From: Candidatus Francisella endociliophora
GTDB lineage: Bacteria > Pseudomonadota > Gammaproteobacteria > Francisellales > Francisellaceae
Assembly (NCBI RefSeq): GCF_000764555.1
Contig: NZ_CP009574.1
Location: forward strand, 1,674,001-1,738,000
Direction of reading: 5' to 3'
DNA length: 64,000 nt
Shown here one piece after another: positions 1-8,362 of this stretch. The position numbers and the translations under genes are program-made. Below the pieces are notes generated by a model. The model had not been told where the DNA came from. It saw only the letters and a program-made list of their open reading frames with translations, and searched no databases. How positions within the stretch are numbered: the stretch's first letter is position 1; the number at the start of each line of letters is the position of its first letter.

Positions 1-409
1 TGGTGGCTGGGGAAGCGTTCGTGGTTTCCTACAAGGTTCATTAGGTGCTAGAGGTATAAATGTAAATACAGGTGATCCAACAAACTCTTTTGGTGGTAAC
101 CTTAATATTTATAATAATTATGATTTATTATTCCCTGTGCCTTTTATTAGTGATAGTTCAAAAATGAGAATAGGTGCTTTTGTAGATATAGGTAATACAT
201 ATACAACTTATGATTTAGGAAGTGCTGCTGCTCCATTCCCTAAACAAGACACTACCCCATCCTTCTCTAATCTAAAATATTCTGTTGGTGTTCAGTTTAG
301 ATGGGCTTCTCCAATGGGGCCGCTAGCCGTTTCATTTGCTCAACCATTTAATGTTCAAAAAGGTGATGTGACTCAGGTCTTCCAGTTCTCATTAGGGCAA
401 AACTTCTAA
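1..409 (+). CDS. bamA: BamA outer-membrane assembly factor, C-terminal end (partial)
   Basis: The reading frame is already open at base 2 and continues to the stop at 409, giving 135 visible residues. They correspond to the end of the BamA/Omp85 beta-barrel, the central subunit of the complex that inserts outer-membrane proteins. The VRGF signature, which in BamA lies on the conserved barrel loop L6, is visible near the left edge. The protein ends in a phenylalanine after alternating hydrophobic residues, the usual C-terminal signal of an outer-membrane barrel. An internal Met at 137 is not the start. The skp gene follows, as in many gammaproteobacteria. The POTRA domains lie outside the window. 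Confidence 0.93.
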   Translation, partial: GGWGSVRGFLQGSLGARGINVNTGDPTNSFGGNLNIYNNYDLLFPVPFISDSSKMRIGAFVDIGNTYTTYDLGSAAAPFPKQDTTPSFSNLKYSVGVQFRWASPMGPLAVSFAQPFNVQKGDVTQVFQFSLGQNF

Positions 410-472
410 ATACTTCTGCGAATTAATAAATCTTATATATTTTGTTTTACTATTATTCTTTTATATTGATGT

Positions 473-501
473 TTGAAACAACTTACCAACTATTATAATA
501 T
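473..501 (+). promoter_or_regulatory. Candidate sigma-70 promoter for skp
   Basis: TTGAAA at 473-478 is followed by TATAAT at 494-499 (15-base spacer) or TAATAT at 496-501 (17-base spacer). It lies in the bamA-skp gap and would allow skp-lpxD-fabZ-lpxA-lpxB to be transcribed apart from bamA. No strong terminator is visible between bamA and this point, so read-through is also likely. Assigned by consensus match only. Confidence 0.4.
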
Positions 502-552
502 TGTGTTAGAATTTATCGAGAGAGTTTTATTAAATTAAAGGAGATAACTTAA

Positions 553-1053
553 ATGAAAAAAATCGTCTTATCATTGTTTGTTCTAGCAGGAATATCTTGC
601 GGTTATGCTGAAACTAAGATGGCAGTTGTTAACCCTGTAGAGATATTTAATGATTCTGATTCGGGTTCGGTAAGTGTTAAAAAGCTAGAAAATGATCTTA
701 AGCCTCAAGCTTCTAAGCTGCAGCAAGAGCAAAATAGCATTATGCAGCAGATGAGAACATTACAAGATAATTCAGCGACAATGACTAAAGATGAGCTGGC
801 AAAGAAACAACAAGAAATACAAAAAGAGCAGCAAACCTTTGCAGAGAAAGCAAAAGTTCTTCAACAAAAAGAATACGCTGAAAAAGATAAGTTATCAAAA
901 AAATTCCAAGCTTCTTTTGATAAGGCTGTTCAAACTGTAGCTAAACAAAAGGGTTATAATGTAGTTCTTACAACACAAGCACTTGCTTATGTTGACGGAG
1001 TTGATGATATATCAAATGATGTCGTTGAGTTAATGAATAAAGACTCTGAATAA
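553..1053 (+). CDS. skp: Skp/OmpH-family periplasmic chaperone
   Basis: A 166-residue protein with a cleavable signal peptide (about residues 1-19, ending YAE). The long, Gln/Lys/Glu-rich coiled-coil middle (about 45-125) is typical of Skp, a trimeric periplasmic chaperone that holds unfolded outer-membrane proteins for BamA. The KMAVVNPVEIF stretch after the signal peptide is the usual start of the OmpH domain. The ATG at 553 has a good Shine-Dalgarno (AAAGGAG) just upstream. The gene sits between bamA and lpxD, the standard location. Length is normal for the family. Confidence 0.9.
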   Translation: MKKIVLSLFVLAGISCGYAETKMAVVNPVEIFNDSDSGSVSVKKLENDLKPQASKLQQEQNSIMQQMRTLQDNSATMTKDELAKKQQEIQKEQQTFAEKAKVLQQKEYAEKDKLSKKFQASFDKAVQTVAKQKGYNVVLTTQALAYVDGVDDISNDVVELMNKDSE

Positions 1054-1068
1054 GTAAGGGAGCTTTAA

Positions 1069-2085
1069 ATGTATACTTTGGAATTTTTAGCTTCTAATTT
1101 GGATGGTGTTGTAAAAGGTGATAGTAGTGTTCAAATTAACAAGATCGCTACTTTATCGCAAGCAGGCGCTGGAGATATTTCATTTTGTACTAACCCTAAG
1201 TATCTAAAGGATTTATCTGAAACAAAAGCATCAGCTGTTTTAATCACTGAAGAAGCATTGGAGTATTGTCATACTAATGCAATTGTTCTATCTAACCCTT
1301 ATATGGCTTTAGCTAAGGTGATGGAGTTATTTGATAAATCTCCTAAGCCAAACGGCAAAATTCATAGTAAAGCTATAATTGCATCTAGTGCTATCATAGG
1401 TGAGAATGTAACTATTGATGCGAATGCTGTAATTAATGAAAATGTAATTATTGGGAATAATGTTTCAATAGGTGCATGTGCGACTATCGATGAAGGTTCA
1501 AAAATTGGTGATAACACTATTATAAAAAGTAATGTTTCTATTGCTCATGATATTGTGATTGGTTCAGATTGTATTATTCACCAAAATGCAGTAATAGGTT
1601 GTGATGGATTTGGTAATGCTCGTGATGAAGATGGGAGCTGGACAAAAATCCCACAGTTGGGTAGAGTTGTTATTGAAGATGATGTTGAGATAGGTTCGAG
1701 TACTACTGTAGATAGGGGTGCAATAGATGATACTATTATTAAAAAGGGCGCTCGTATTGATAATTTAGTACAGATAGCACATAATGTAATTGTTGGTAGA
1801 AATACTGCACTTGCTGGGGTTACAGCTGTTGCTGGAAGCACAAAGATTGGTGATAATTGTCTTATTGGAGGTCAGTCAGCTATTACAGGACATATCAGTA
1901 TTTGTGATAATGCTGTTGTTGGTGGAGCATCTAATGTAGGTAAATCTATTACTAAACCGGGCATGTATTATGCTGCATTTGAAGCAAAGCCAAGGATTCA
2001 GTGGGGTAGGTTTGTAGCTAAACTATCAAGAATAGATAAGCTGACGGCTAAAGTAAAAGAGTTAGAAGATAAATTAAATAAGTAA
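1069..2085 (+). CDS. lpxD: LpxD, UDP-3-O-acyl-glucosamine N-acyltransferase
   Basis: Adds the N-linked 3-hydroxyacyl chain to UDP-3-O-acyl-glucosamine from acyl-ACP, the third step of lipid A synthesis, in the cytoplasm. The 338 residues show the N-terminal uridine-binding domain (to about 95), then hexapeptide repeats forming a left-handed beta-helix (about 100-290), then a short helical C-terminus. The catalytic histidine is expected at His238 in QIAHNV, matching His239 of E. coli LpxD. Francisella species are reported to carry two LpxD enzymes with different chain-length and temperature preference. The copy inside the lpx operon, as here, is usually called LpxD1; that label rests on context. 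Confidence 0.95.
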   Translation: MYTLEFLASNLDGVVKGDSSVQINKIATLSQAGAGDISFCTNPKYLKDLSETKASAVLITEEALEYCHTNAIVLSNPYMALAKVMELFDKSPKPNGKIHSKAIIASSAIIGENVTIDANAVINENVIIGNNVSIGACATIDEGSKIGDNTIIKSNVSIAHDIVIGSDCIIHQNAVIGCDGFGNARDEDGSWTKIPQLGRVVIEDDVEIGSSTTVDRGAIDDTIIKKGARIDNLVQIAHNVIVGRNTALAGVTAVAGSTKIGDNCLIGGQSAITGHISICDNAVVGGASNVGKSITKPGMYYAAFEAKPRIQWGRFVAKLSRIDKLTAKVKELEDKLNK

Positions 2086-2097
2086 GGATTAATTGAA

Positions 2098-2589
2098 ATG
2101 AGTCAGTTCGATGTGGATAATAAACAAATAGATGTAATGGGGATTAGAAAAATATTACCTCATAGGTATCCTTTTGCGCTTTTAGATAAAATTGTTGATT
2201 GGGATGTCGAAGAAAGAAGAATTACAGCACATAAAAATGTATCTATAAACGAAGATTTTTTTAATGGTCACTTTCCTGAATTCCCAGTTATGCCAGGAGT
2301 ATTAATTGTAGAAGCTATGGCTCAAGCAACTGCTATCCTAGGTGAATTAATGGCTGAGACATTATTCAAACATGTAGTTGAAAAAGCCGGTGGCGGTAGA
2401 AGAACTTTCATGTTAGCCGGTATTGATAAGGTTAGAGTTAAAAGACCTGTAGTACCTGGTGATGTTCTAGTAATTGAATCAAGAATGGTTAAACAAAAAA
2501 ATATCATTTGTACAGCTGAGTCTGTAGCAAAAGTAGATGGACAAGTAGTTTGCTCAGCTCAGTTAATGGCAGCATATAAGGATTATTAA
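2098..2589 (+). CDS. fabZ: FabZ, 3-hydroxyacyl-ACP dehydratase
   Basis: Dehydrates 3-hydroxyacyl-ACP in fatty-acid elongation, competing with LpxA and LpxD for the same acyl-ACP pool. This is a 163-residue hotdog-fold protein. The catalytic His58 lies in NGHFPEFPVMPG and the catalytic Glu72 in VEAMAQA, both conserved. It lies 12 bases after lpxD and 2 bases before lpxA, so the four genes are very probably co-transcribed. That keeps saturated-chain and lipid A synthesis in step. Length and motifs are ordinary for FabZ. Confidence 0.95.
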   Translation: MSQFDVDNKQIDVMGIRKILPHRYPFALLDKIVDWDVEERRITAHKNVSINEDFFNGHFPEFPVMPGVLIVEAMAQATAILGELMAETLFKHVVEKAGGGRRTFMLAGIDKVRVKRPVVPGDVLVIESRMVKQKNIICTAESVAKVDGQVVCSAQLMAAYKDY

Positions 2590-2591
2590 TC

Positions 2592-3371
2592 GTGATACAT
2601 AGTTTGGCAGTAGTACATGAGAGTGCCAAAATAGCTGACAGTGCTATAATTGGGCCATTCTGTGTTATTGGAGAAAATGTCATTATTGGTGAAGGTACTG
2701 AGTTAAAAAGCCACGTAACTATTGGCGATAATGCGATTCTTGGTAAAAATAACCGCATTTTCCAGTATGCTTCTATTGGTGATGACCCTATTGACTATAC
2801 TTATAAGAAGGGTGATTTCTCACAAGTTGTTGTAGGAGATAATAACATAATAAGAGAGTGTGCAACTATTCATGGCGGGACCTCTAAAGAAACTGGTGTT
2901 ACAACTATAGGAAGTAATAATATCATTATGTGTTATGTACATATTGGCCATGACTGTAAGGTTGGTAATAATATAAACCTTGTTAATGGTGTTGGCTTAG
3001 CTGGCCATGTACATATAGATGATTTTGCTATACTAAGTTCAAATGTTGGTGTTCATCAATTCTGTAGGGTTGGTAAACATGCGTTTCTTGCTCATGCAGC
3101 TTTAGTTGGTAAAGATGTGCCTCCATATCTAATGGTTACAGCTGTTACAGGTGGTTGTACTCCTTGTGGAATTAATTCTGAAGGTTTGAAGCGTAGAGGC
3201 TTTTCGCCAGAAGATATTAAGAAAATCAAGGAAGTCTATAAAGTATTATATCGTAGGGGGTTAATGACTAAAGAGGCTTTGGAAGTTATAAAGGATATGG
3301 CTAATGATCATAATGTTCTAGAACCATTTGTTGATGTTATGGAAACATCAAGAAGAGGGATACTAAGATAA
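2592..3371 (+). CDS. lpxA: LpxA, UDP-N-acetylglucosamine 3-O-acyltransferase
   Basis: First committed enzyme of lipid A synthesis, transferring a 3-hydroxyacyl chain from ACP to UDP-GlcNAc. The 259 residues show about ten coils of hexapeptide repeats (about 5-185) and a helical C-terminal region. The catalytic histidine is His120 in HIGHDC, corresponding to His125 of E. coli. The start is a GTG directly after the fabZ stop; the N-terminus then aligns with other LpxA proteins, and no ATG fits as well. The stop overlaps the lpxB start by one base (TAATG), indicating translational coupling. Confidence 0.95.
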   Translation: MIHSLAVVHESAKIADSAIIGPFCVIGENVIIGEGTELKSHVTIGDNAILGKNNRIFQYASIGDDPIDYTYKKGDFSQVVVGDNNIIRECATIHGGTSKETGVTTIGSNNIIMCYVHIGHDCKVGNNINLVNGVGLAGHVHIDDFAILSSNVGVHQFCRVGKHAFLAHAALVGKDVPPYLMVTAVTGGCTPCGINSEGLKRRGFSPEDIKKIKEVYKVLYRRGLMTKEALEVIKDMANDHNVLEPFVDVMETSRRGILR

Positions 3372-4513
3372 TGAGAATTGGTATTGTAGCTGGTGAGTTA
3401 TCAGGTGACCAGTTAGGAGGTACTTTAGTAAAAGCTTTGAAACAGAAATATCCTCAAGCTGTTATAGAAGGTATTGGTGGTCCTAAAATGGAGGCAGAAG
3501 GCTTTAAAAGCTTGTATCCAATGGATGCTCTGTCTCTTATCGGCTTTTTGGAGATTATTTCTAAAGGGCTTAGTATTTTAAAAATCCGAAAAAATATTGT
3601 AAACCATTTTAAACAAAATAAGCCTGATATTTTTATTGGTATAGATGCTCCTGATTTTAACCTTACTGTAGAGAAAAAGTTAAGAGCATCGGGTATAAAG
3701 ACTATTCATTATGTTAGTCCTAAGATATGGGTCTGGAGAGAATACCGCATTAAGAAAATAAGAAAAGCAACAGAGAAAATCTTAGCTATTTTACCTTTTG
3801 AGGTTGAGTATTATAAAAAGCGTCATAACTTTGAAGCAATATATGTAGGACATCCTTTAGCAAAAAGCCTACCTATAGAAATAAATAGAGATAAGTATAA
3901 AAAAATACTTGGGTTGGAGCATGTTTCTGAACCAATCTTATCAGTGTTGCCTGGTAGTAGAACTACAGAGGTTTCTAGACTTCTACCACTATATCTTGAT
4001 GCTTTAGAAAAAATGGTAGAATCGGGTTATAAATTTCAAGCGATTATGCCCTTAGCAAAACCATCACTACAGCCATTATTTGATAAATATGAGAATCAGA
4101 TTAAAAAACTAGGAATAATAGTTTTTAAAACAAATTCTCATGATGTTTTAAAAGCATCAGATTTCAGTTTACTAGCATCTGGTACAGCTACACTTGAGGC
4201 AATGTTATGTAAGCTACCTATGGTTGTTGGGTATAAGTTATCTAAGTTATCTGCATTTATAGGTAGATTACTGATTGGCAGTCATAGTTACTGGGCATTT
4301 CCAAATATTTTACATAAAAGCGAGATTATAAAAGAGCTAATTCAAGAAGATTGTACAGTTAATAACTTATTTATAGAATTGAAGAAGTTGTTTGATGATA
4401 AGCAGCGAAATGATTATATAGTGCAAGAATTCAATAAGATTCATAATCAGATGATAGTAAATACTGATGAGAAAATTATTGAAGTTATAGACGCTACGAT
4501 AGAAAAATCTTAA
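3371..4513 (+). CDS. lpxB: LpxB, lipid A disaccharide synthase
   Basis: Membrane-associated GT-B glycosyltransferase (family GT19) that joins UDP-2,3-diacylglucosamine and lipid X into the lipid A disaccharide. The 380 residues are full length. The N-terminal AGELSGDQLGG, the APDFN stretch near 95, the VLPGSR motif near 195 and LASGTATLEAML near 270 are all family landmarks. It is the last gene of the bamA-skp-lpxD-fabZ-lpxA-lpxB series; 62 bases separate it from the next gene. Confidence 0.95.
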   Translation: MRIGIVAGELSGDQLGGTLVKALKQKYPQAVIEGIGGPKMEAEGFKSLYPMDALSLIGFLEIISKGLSILKIRKNIVNHFKQNKPDIFIGIDAPDFNLTVEKKLRASGIKTIHYVSPKIWVWREYRIKKIRKATEKILAILPFEVEYYKKRHNFEAIYVGHPLAKSLPIEINRDKYKKILGLEHVSEPILSVLPGSRTTEVSRLLPLYLDALEKMVESGYKFQAIMPLAKPSLQPLFDKYENQIKKLGIIVFKTNSHDVLKASDFSLLASGTATLEAMLCKLPMVVGYKLSKLSAFIGRLLIGSHSYWAFPNILHKSEIIKELIQEDCTVNNLFIELKKLFDDKQRNDYIVQEFNKIHNQMIVNTDEKIIEVIDATIEKS

Positions 4514-4575
4514 TTTTTATAATCTTTATATATATAATACATACTTAGAAAACATTAGATTTGGATATCAAATAA

Positions 4576-5160
4576 ATGACATTAATACTGGCATTGGTTT
4601 TAGTTTTAGTAGTGTTGATCATAATAGATCTTTATCGTAAGAGTTTGCGCCTTAAGCAAAAAGAAGTTCTTAGAGAAATTGAACAAAAGGGAAGTGAAGA
4701 GCTTCTTGGGCAAGTTAGAAATTCATCTGAATATGCTCATATCGAAGATGTTCAGAGAGAGTATCCATTACTAAGAGACGGCTTTTTACTGTTCTATTTT
4801 GAAGCTATTGAAGCAATAGAGGTAAAAGATTTAGCTACCTTCTTGAAATATTATGGTGTTAAATATACCGATGAAAAAATCTTCCAAAAAATAAATTATA
4901 AAGATGTTATATTTACTGTATTAGCTGATAATGAGTCACAAGAATTTATTAGCTCCAAGGAAGGTAAAGTTGATGGGCTTATTGCTGTTATGAATTATAA
5001 AAAGCTTACAACCATGGAGTATGATGTTAAAACTTGTTATGAATTAATGATGGATGTTTTAGAAGCGTTAAGTAAGTCATTTCATGGTACGCTAATGAAT
5101 GAGCATAGAATTAGACTTACAAAGAAAGATAAGCAGAACTATTTAGAGGCAATTCTATAA
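4576..5160 (+). CDS. Membrane-anchored protein resembling ZipA
   Basis: A 194-residue protein with one transmembrane helix at the extreme N-terminus (about 2-17). A basic patch (RKSLRLKQK) follows, predicting an N-out/C-in orientation. After a short linker comes a globular domain (about 65-194). Its end, GTLMNEHRIRLTKKDKQNYL, resembles the C-terminal FtsZ-binding domain of ZipA, in which a Gly-x-Leu, an Arg-rich turn, Leu/Met-Thr and a final Tyr occur in the same order. Topology and domain order also match ZipA, which tethers FtsZ to the membrane at division. The linker is much shorter than E. coli ZipA's Pro/Gln-rich one, and the usual ligA neighbour is absent. Inference from pattern only. 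Confidence 0.6.
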   Translation: MTLILALVLVLVVLIIIDLYRKSLRLKQKEVLREIEQKGSEELLGQVRNSSEYAHIEDVQREYPLLRDGFLLFYFEAIEAIEVKDLATFLKYYGVKYTDEKIFQKINYKDVIFTVLADNESQEFISSKEGKVDGLIAVMNYKKLTTMEYDVKTCYELMMDVLEALSKSFHGTLMNEHRIRLTKKDKQNYLEAIL

Positions 5161-5262
5161 AACTTTTTAATTTCTTACTTTATCATTTCTATTTTTCTTT
5201 AGTTAACTATTTTTATTTATATATACTTACACATTATAAATTATAATAATTAAGAGAATTTT

Positions 5263-5646
5263 ATGAAATATCAATATCATCATATTGGAATACCCATTAA
5301 TGAGCAAAGAGATGGCGAGCGTTATAGCCCTACAATGGATATGTATACATCAGGAGGTAAGCTGCCAGGAAGAGTTCAATATCATCGCTTTGGGCCTAAT
5401 TGTCCCTTAAATGAGCTTATTCAGACTATGCCTCATATTGCTTATAAAGTTTCTGATTTAGATAAGGCTATCGAAGGTAAAAACATTCTTTTGGAGCCAT
5501 ATTTCCCAATGGAAAATTTTAGAGTAGCTATAATCGAAGAAAATGGTGCGATAGTTGAGTTTATTCAAACCAGTTTAAGTGAAGAAGAAATCTGGGATGA
5601 TTCAAAACATAAGAAATCTATTTTATATCCTGATGAAATTTCTTAA
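5263..5646 (+). CDS. VOC (glyoxalase/bleomycin-resistance) fold protein
   Basis: A 127-residue cytosolic protein built as two VOC half-modules. The opening HHIGIP and the later PHIAYKVSDLDKAI look like the first strand and helix of each half, and the VEFIQ near the end carries the usual metal-ligand glutamate. The substrate cannot be told from sequence; VOC enzymes include lyases, isomerases, dioxygenases and binding proteins. The gene stands alone, with 102 AT-rich bases upstream and a tRNA on the other strand downstream. Confidence 0.6.
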   Translation: MKYQYHHIGIPINEQRDGERYSPTMDMYTSGGKLPGRVQYHRFGPNCPLNELIQTMPHIAYKVSDLDKAIEGKNILLEPYFPMENFRVAIIEENGAIVEFIQTSLSEEEIWDDSKHKKSILYPDEIS

Positions 5647-5663
5647 GATATTTTGAGAAGTAA

Positions 5664-5740
5664 TGGTGGGCCCAGTAGGACTCGAACCTACGACCTACGG
5701 ATTATGAGTCCGGCGCTCTAACCAACTGAGCTATAGGCCC
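5664..5740 (-). tRNA. tRNA with CAT anticodon, probably tRNA-Ile2 (lysidine-modified)
   Basis: A 77-base cloverleaf including an encoded CCA end. The acceptor arm is GGGCCTA paired with TGGGCCC, the D arm GCTC/GAGC, the anticodon loop CTCATAA and the T arm GTAGG-TTCGAGT-CCTAC. A CAT anticodon is shared by initiator Met, elongator Met and the minor Ile tRNA read as AUA after TilS modification. C4-G69 and C5-G68 in the acceptor stem, U12-A23 and A73 match the TilS/isoleucine determinants described for E. coli, and the first 28 bases read like a typical tRNA-Ile. Position 1 pairs normally, so it is not the initiator. The Ile2 identity is inferred; the tRNA itself is clear. Confidence 0.85.
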
Positions 5741-5804
5741 AAAACATAACGAGAATTATATTTAAAATACTGTTGTTAGTCAATAGAAATTTAGCTTAAA
5801 TATT

Positions 5805-6614
5805 TTATTTATATATTTTAGACGATGAGCCTACGATAAGAGGATCAGGGGCAATAGCTACTTCAGAGTCTTTATTTTCATAATCAACGCTATTAAGTAT
5901 ATATCTAATAGCGTTTAAGCGAGCTCTTTTCTTATCATCTGATTTTACGATAACCCAAGGAGCATATGGTTTGTCTGTATATATGAACATTCTCTCTTTA
6001 GCTTCTGTATAGTCATCCCATTTATCTAGAGAAGCTTTGTCAATTGGACTTAACTTCCATTGCTTAAGAGGATGACCTTCTCTTGCTGTAAATCTATTTT
6101 TTTGCTCTTGTTGACTTACGGAGAACCAAAACTTAATTATCATAGTACCACTGTCAACAAGCATTTTTTCAAGTTGTGGTGCTTGTTCTAAGAATGAAAA
6201 ATATTCTCTTTCTGTACAGAAGCCCATAACACGCTCAACACCTGCACGGTTGTACCATGATCTATCAAATAAAACGATTTCACCACCTGATGGTAGATGT
6301 TCTATATATCTTTGGAAGTACCATTGGTTCCTTTCACGTTCAGAAGGCTTCTCAAGAGCAATAACTTTAGCACCACGAGGGTTTAAGTGTTCCATAACTC
6401 TTTTAATAGTTCCTCCTTTACCAGCAGCATCACGACCTTCAAAAATAATTAGTACTTTCTTATTATTTTCTTTAACCCACCTTTGAAATTTCAGTAGTTC
6501 TATTTGCAGATGATGCTTTTGTTTTTCATAAACTTTACGAGGAATTTTATGGTTATATGGGAATATATTTTCTAAGAAAAGCTTTTGACGCTCTTCAGGA
6601 CTTAAAACTTTCAT
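5805..6614 (-). CDS. ppk2: Polyphosphate kinase 2 (PPK2 family)
   Basis: Transfers phosphate between polyphosphate and nucleotides. The 269-residue protein has a P-loop GRDAAGKGG (about 60-68), a lid region rich in Arg and the DRSWYNRAGVE Walker-B/lid motif (about 117-127), all diagnostic of PPK2. It is a single-domain form. A F. tularensis PPK2 of this size has been characterised and crystallised (from memory). It is the last gene of the leftward ispA-pcs-ppk2 group, 64 bases after the pcs start. Confidence 0.93.
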   Translation of the reverse strand: MKVLSPEERQKLFLENIFPYNHKIPRKVYEKQKHHLQIELLKFQRWVKENNKKVLIIFEGRDAAGKGGTIKRVMEHLNPRGAKVIALEKPSERERNQWYFQRYIEHLPSGGEIVLFDRSWYNRAGVERVMGFCTEREYFSFLEQAPQLEKMLVDSGTMIIKFWFSVSQQEQKNRFTAREGHPLKQWKLSPIDKASLDKWDDYTEAKERMFIYTDKPYAPWVIVKSDDKKRARLNAIRYILNSVDYENKDSEVAIAPDPLIVGSSSKIYK

Positions 6615-6678
6615 AGAGCTAAGAAATATTAATTTGACCTATCTAATATATTAACATATAAAGGTATTAGATATTAGA

Positions 6679-7428
6679 TTATTTATTTGCTGGTTTAATA
6701 TTTAGCTTGAAGCTAAAAGCTATATAAAAGACTGTAAATATAAGAATTATTGTAATGATTGGAGAAGGTGTTTTTATAGGGTACAAAAGTACGGCTGTAA
6801 AAGTCGATATTGCTGCTAACATTGTAAATAAAAATGTGAAAATCTTAACGGCTTTTTTATCACTAATATATTCAGTACGAGAAAGATATATATATTTTAT
6901 AGGGATAAAAGAGAAAATAGTTAAAACAATAATTACTATTTCATTTATCCACTGAGGTGACTGGAAACATAACATAAAAATAGCTATTACATTCCAATAA
7001 CTTGGAAAACCAACGAAAAAATGATCGTCAGTTTTTGCATTTAACTGACAAAATTGGTACGAAGAAGATATTGTAATCATAATTATAACAGGTATTAACC
7101 ATTCTTGGCTTACAATTCCTGACACATAAATCCATATACATGGGACAATTGAATATGTCGTAAAGTCAATTATATTATCAAGTAATGCACCATCAAGAGG
7201 AGCTAATTTTTTTATATCAACAAGTCTTGCTAGACTTCCATCAATAGAGTCAATGAAAACTGATGCTATTATGCTAAACAAAGATAACTTTATATTTGCG
7301 TGATAAGAAATGATATCGCCGATAGAGTTAGCTTTTGCGGCTTCTATTGAATAAATAATCGCTAATATGCCAAATACAGCACCTAATGAAGTGAATAAAT
7401 GGACAAGCCAAGCATAAATTTTTTGCAT
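6679..7428 (-). CDS. pcs: Phosphatidylcholine synthase-like CDP-alcohol phosphatidyltransferase
   Basis: Predicted to condense CDP-diacylglycerol with choline to give phosphatidylcholine in one step. The 249 residues contain about seven to eight transmembrane helices. The CDP-alcohol phosphotransferase motif appears as DSIDGSLAR (about 61-69), an eleven-residue spacer, then GALLDNIID. The long spacer and DNIIDF ending resemble Pcs enzymes rather than PgsA or PssA. Choline would have to come from outside the cell, since no choline-making gene is seen here. The gene lies between ispA and ppk2 on the same strand. Substrate is inferred. Confidence 0.8.
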   Translation of the reverse strand: MQKIYAWLVHLFTSLGAVFGILAIIYSIEAAKANSIGDIISYHANIKLSLFSIIASVFIDSIDGSLARLVDIKKLAPLDGALLDNIIDFTTYSIVPCIWIYVSGIVSQEWLIPVIIMITISSSYQFCQLNAKTDDHFFVGFPSYWNVIAIFMLCFQSPQWINEIVIIVLTIFSFIPIKYIYLSRTEYISDKKAVKIFTFLFTMLAAISTFTAVLLYPIKTPSPIITIILIFTVFYIAFSFKLNIKPANK

Positions 7429-7480
7429 GTTATTAAATTATCTTTATTTAAGTAAATTTATGGAATTGTAGCAAAAATAA

Positions 7481-8362
7481 TTAATAGTTTCTATTAATAA
7501 CTAAATCTATAATTTGCTTAAGATCTTGCGAATGAATTTGATAGTTTGATAGTTCTTTAAGAATATGTGTAATCTCAAGTTGTTTACTATGTAAGTATTC
7601 AATAGCCTTATCTAATCCCATTAATGCTACATAGGTAGATTTATTTGAATCTAAATCTTTAGAGCTAGTTTTTCCTAGTTCTTGTGTTGTTTTTGTAACA
7701 TCTAGAATGTCATCTTTTATTTGAAAGCATAATCCTATTAATTGTGACAATTGTGTGAGTAATTGTTCTACCTTTTGGCAATGGTTCGTTGAAAGTATAT
7801 AAGGCATTACTATACTGGCTGTGAACATTTTTGCTGTTTTATTTATATGTATAGTTTCTAGTTCTTTTAAATCTAGTTTTTTATTCTCGCCTTCGATATC
7901 TAGTTGCTGACCTCCAACCATTCCGCTAGCACCACTACATATAGATAATAATTTATTTATTTTCTTTTGTTGTTCAATATTAGAAATCTTTACATCCTGT
8001 AGTACTTCAAAAGCTAGAGCTTGAAGCGCATCGCCAGCTAATATAGCAGTGGCCTCATCAAATTTTATATGACAGGTTGGTTTTCCTCTGCGTAATGTAT
8101 CATTATCCATTGCAGGTAAGTCATCATGAATTAATGAATATGTATGTATTGCTTCAATAGCAAAAGCTATTCTATGACAGTCTTGTTTATCTATACTAAA
8201 AATATTACCAATTATATGTACAAATTGAGATCTGATTCTTTTGCCACCACTAAAAAAACTATACTGCATAGCATCAAATAAAGTTTTGGATGGTATTTGA
8301 AGTTGTTTAAATACTTTTTCGGCAAAGTTGTTAAATTCTTTTAAATTATTTTTATCATTCAT
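7481..8362 (-). CDS. ispA: Farnesyl/polyprenyl diphosphate synthase (IspA family)
   Basis: Short-chain trans-prenyl transferase that builds farnesyl diphosphate from IPP and DMAPP/GPP, feeding undecaprenyl, quinone and other isoprenoid synthesis. The 293 residues have the first Asp-rich motif DDLPAMDND (about 80-88), followed by RRGKPT, and the second as KDDILDVT (about 217-224). The long FARM is the bacterial FPP synthase type. The start codon overlaps the waaA stop (ATGA), so the two are translationally coupled. GGPP rather than FPP as product cannot be excluded. Confidence 0.92.
   Translation of the reverse strand: MNDKNNLKEFNNFAEKVFKQLQIPSKTLFDAMQYSFFSGGKRIRSQFVHIIGNIFSIDKQDCHRIAFAIEAIHTYSLIHDDLPAMDNDTLRRGKPTCHIKFDEATAILAGDALQALAFEVLQDVKISNIEQQKKINKLLSICSGASGMVGGQQLDIEGENKKLDLKELETIHINKTAKMFTASIVMPYILSTNHCQKVEQLLTQLSQLIGLCFQIKDDILDVTKTTQELGKTSSKDLDSNKSTYVALMGLDKAIEYLHSKQLEITHILKELSNYQIHSQDLKQIIDLVINRNY

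Noticed and set aside
1578-1841. Reverse-strand open frame inside lpxD
   Set aside because: Shadow of a well-supported gene; repetitive hexapeptide codons open the opposite frame and there is no ribosome site or family match.
5664-5740. Initiator or elongator tRNA-Met
   Set aside because: Position 1 pairs with 72, which excludes the initiator; C4-G69 and C5-G68 fit the isoleucine (lysidine) type better than elongator Met, though this needs a tRNA model to settle.
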